The notes below the pieces were generated by a model that worked only from the letters and a program-made list of their open reading frames with translations, did not search any database and was not told the DNA's origin. The translations under genes and the position numbers were made by a program. From positions 7,893-71,892 of the forward strand of contig NZ_LGDD01000294.1 in NCBI RefSeq assembly GCF_001279695.1: DNA of 64,000 nucleotides, read 5' to 3'. This document shows positions 62,672 through 64,000 of this stretch, in pieces. Source of the stretch: Streptomyces sp. WM6378. GTDB lineage: Bacteria; Actinomycetota; Actinomycetes; Streptomycetales; Streptomycetaceae. Position 1 is the stretch's first letter. Each line of letters starts with the position of its first letter.

Positions 62672-64000
62672 ATGCACAGCCCGCCCCTCGCCGGAGGCAC
62701 CGCAGGGCCCGCGGCCCTGCGCCCCCTCCTCGACGTCGTACTCGACGCCCTGACCCAAGGGGCGAAAACCCGAGGCGGCCCGCTGCCCCGAGGCGGCCCC
62801 CACACCGTCGCCCGCCGCGTCCACGACGCCGCCCACGACATCCTCCCCACCCACGGCACCGGCGCCGAAGGAGCCCTCAACACCGTCGTACGCACCCTCG
62901 CCGAAGGCGCCGCGGACCCCGCCGAACCGAACTGTGCCGCCCACCTCCACACCCCGCCCCTCGCCCTCGCGGCCGCCGCCGACCTCGCGGCATCGGCCCT
63001 CAACCCCTCCATGGACTCCTGGGACCAGGCCCCCGCCGCCTCCGCACTCGAAGCACTCGTCACCCGCACCCTCGGCCAGGAAATCTGGCCCCACGGCGAC
63101 GCACTCATCACCACCGGCGGCACCGAGTCCAACCAGCTCGCCCTCCTCCTCGCCCGCGAACACCACGGCCCCGTCCAAGTCGTGTGCGGCGCCCACACCC
63201 ACCACTCCATCCACCGCGCCGCCTGGCTCCTCGGCCTGCCCGAACCCGTCGTCGTACCCGCCCCCACCGGCACCACCGACCTCGCCGCCCTCGACGACGC
63301 CCTCACCCACCTCCACCACCCCCTCCTCGTCGTCGCCACCGCCGGCACCACCGACACCGGCGCCATCGACCCCCTGCCCGCCATCGCCGACCTCTGCGCC
63401 ACCCACCACGCCCTTCTCCACGTGGACGCCGCCTACGGCGGACCCCTCCTGTTCAGCGACCAGCACCGACACCGGCTCGCAGGCATCGAGCACGCCCACA
63501 CCGTCACCCTCGACCTGCACAAACTCGGCTGGCAACCCGCCGCCGCCGGCCTCCTCGCCGTCGCCGACCCCCACCACCTCACCCCCCTCGGCCACACCGC
63601 CGACTACCTCAACCCCGACGACGACACCGACGCCGGCCTCCCCGACCTCCTCGGCCGCTCCCTGCGCACCACCCGCCGCCCCGACGTCCTCAAAATCGCC
63701 GTCACCCTCCGAGCCCTCGGCCGGGACGGCCTCGCCCACCTCGTCGACCGCGTCTGCGCAGCCGCCCGCGAACTGGCCCAACTCATCGACGAGCACTCCC
63801 AGTTGGAGCTCTACGCACACCCCGCCATCTCCACCGTCCTCTTCCGCCCCCAGGGCGCCACCGACGACGCCGTCGCCCACATCCGCCGCACCCTGCTCAC
63901 CAACGGCACCGCCGTCCTCGGCCGCGCCCGCGCCGACGGCCGCCTCTGGCTCAAAGCCACCCTCCTCAACCCCCACCTCACCCCCCACGACCTGCACACC
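62672..64000 (+). CDS. PLP-dependent group II decarboxylase, partial (3' end missing)
   Basis: The frame opens at ATG 62672 (MHSPPLAGGTAGPAALRPLLD) with AAGGA upstream and runs off the window after 443 codons. It has AHLHTPPLALAAAADLAASALNPSMDSWDQAPAAS, TTGGTESNQLALLLAREHHG, CGAHTHHSIHRAAWLLG, VVATAGTTDTGAIDPLPAIADL, LLHVDAAYGGPLLFSDQHRHRL and the PLP lysine in TVTLDLHKLGWQP. The pattern is like diaminobutyrate or lysine decarboxylases of siderophore pathways; siderophore genes may continue beyond the edge. It is not closely similar to the decarboxylase at 50403-51998. Confidence 0.9.
   Translation, partial: MHSPPLAGGTAGPAALRPLLDVVLDALTQGAKTRGGPLPRGGPHTVARRVHDAAHDILPTHGTGAEGALNTVVRTLAEGAADPAEPNCAAHLHTPPLALAAAADLAASALNPSMDSWDQAPAASALEALVTRTLGQEIWPHGDALITTGGTESNQLALLLAREHHGPVQVVCGAHTHHSIHRAAWLLGLPEPVVVPAPTGTTDLAALDDALTHLHHPLLVVATAGTTDTGAIDPLPAIADLCATHHALLHVDAAYGGPLLFSDQHRHRLAGIEHAHTVTLDLHKLGWQPAAAGLLAVADPHHLTPLGHTADYLNPDDDTDAGLPDLLGRSLRTTRRPDVLKIAVTLRALGRDGLAHLVDRVCAAARELAQLIDEHSQLELYAHPAISTVLFRPQGATDDAVAHIRRTLLTNGTAVLGRARADGRLWLKATLLNPHLTPHDLHT

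Overview
The window is high-GC actinobacterial chromosome, almost certainly Streptomyces: nearly every codon ends in G or C, GTG and TTG starts are common, stop and start codons often overlap (ATGA, GTGA), and many proteins are Streptomyces types (TrpM, RNase Sa-like, S. griseus trypsin-like, GltBD). No rRNA, tRNA, integrase, IS element or CRISPR array was recognised.

Layout. 0-16.5 kb is conserved core metabolism. A partial S53 peptidase on the minus strand is followed by the trp region (TIGR02234 membrane protein, HGxxPAAW protein, DUF2752 protein, trpC, trpM, trpB, trpA), a DsbA-like thiol protein, lgt, ribokinase, a VIT-family metal transporter with candidate operators, and gltBD with a candidate GlnR site. 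16.5-19.9 kb holds two helical proteins behind a palindromic operator, a HutD protein, a flavin/PNPOx-fold protein and an SDR.

19.9-35 kb holds the best-defined catabolic system: a KstR2-type regulon for degradation of steroid C/D rings (HIP-type propionates). It has an acyl-CoA dehydrogenase pair, IpdF-like SDR, KstR2-like TetR regulator, FadA6-like thiolase, then IpdC, IpdB, IpdA, EchA20 and two more SDRs. Both divergent promoter regions carry almost the same 14-bp site. About 5 kb of unrelated genes (cold-shock protein, DEAD-box helicase, repeats, MerR pair, tyrosine phosphatase) splits the regulon.

35-46.3 kb: secreted RNase, NUDIX hydrolase, a 2-aminoethylphosphonate-type ABC transporter operon with its own GntR regulator and operators, an HExxH/zinc-ribbon protein, a secreted trypsin and a NarL-type two-component system.

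46.3-52 kb is the most novel-looking part: a six-gene minus-strand operon that joins a PLP decarboxylase and a PaaK-like adenylate-forming enzyme to four tandem, diverged AidA/PixA-like proteins.

52-64 kb: a repeat-bearing intergenic region, a secreted GH101 glycosidase, a GH35 beta-galactosidase with a divergent AraC regulator, chorismate mutase, PepN, and a second PLP decarboxylase that runs off the end behind a strong leader hairpin. Dispersed GC-rich repeats occur at three gene boundaries, and a palindromic element appears at three places, once in frame inside a coding sequence.
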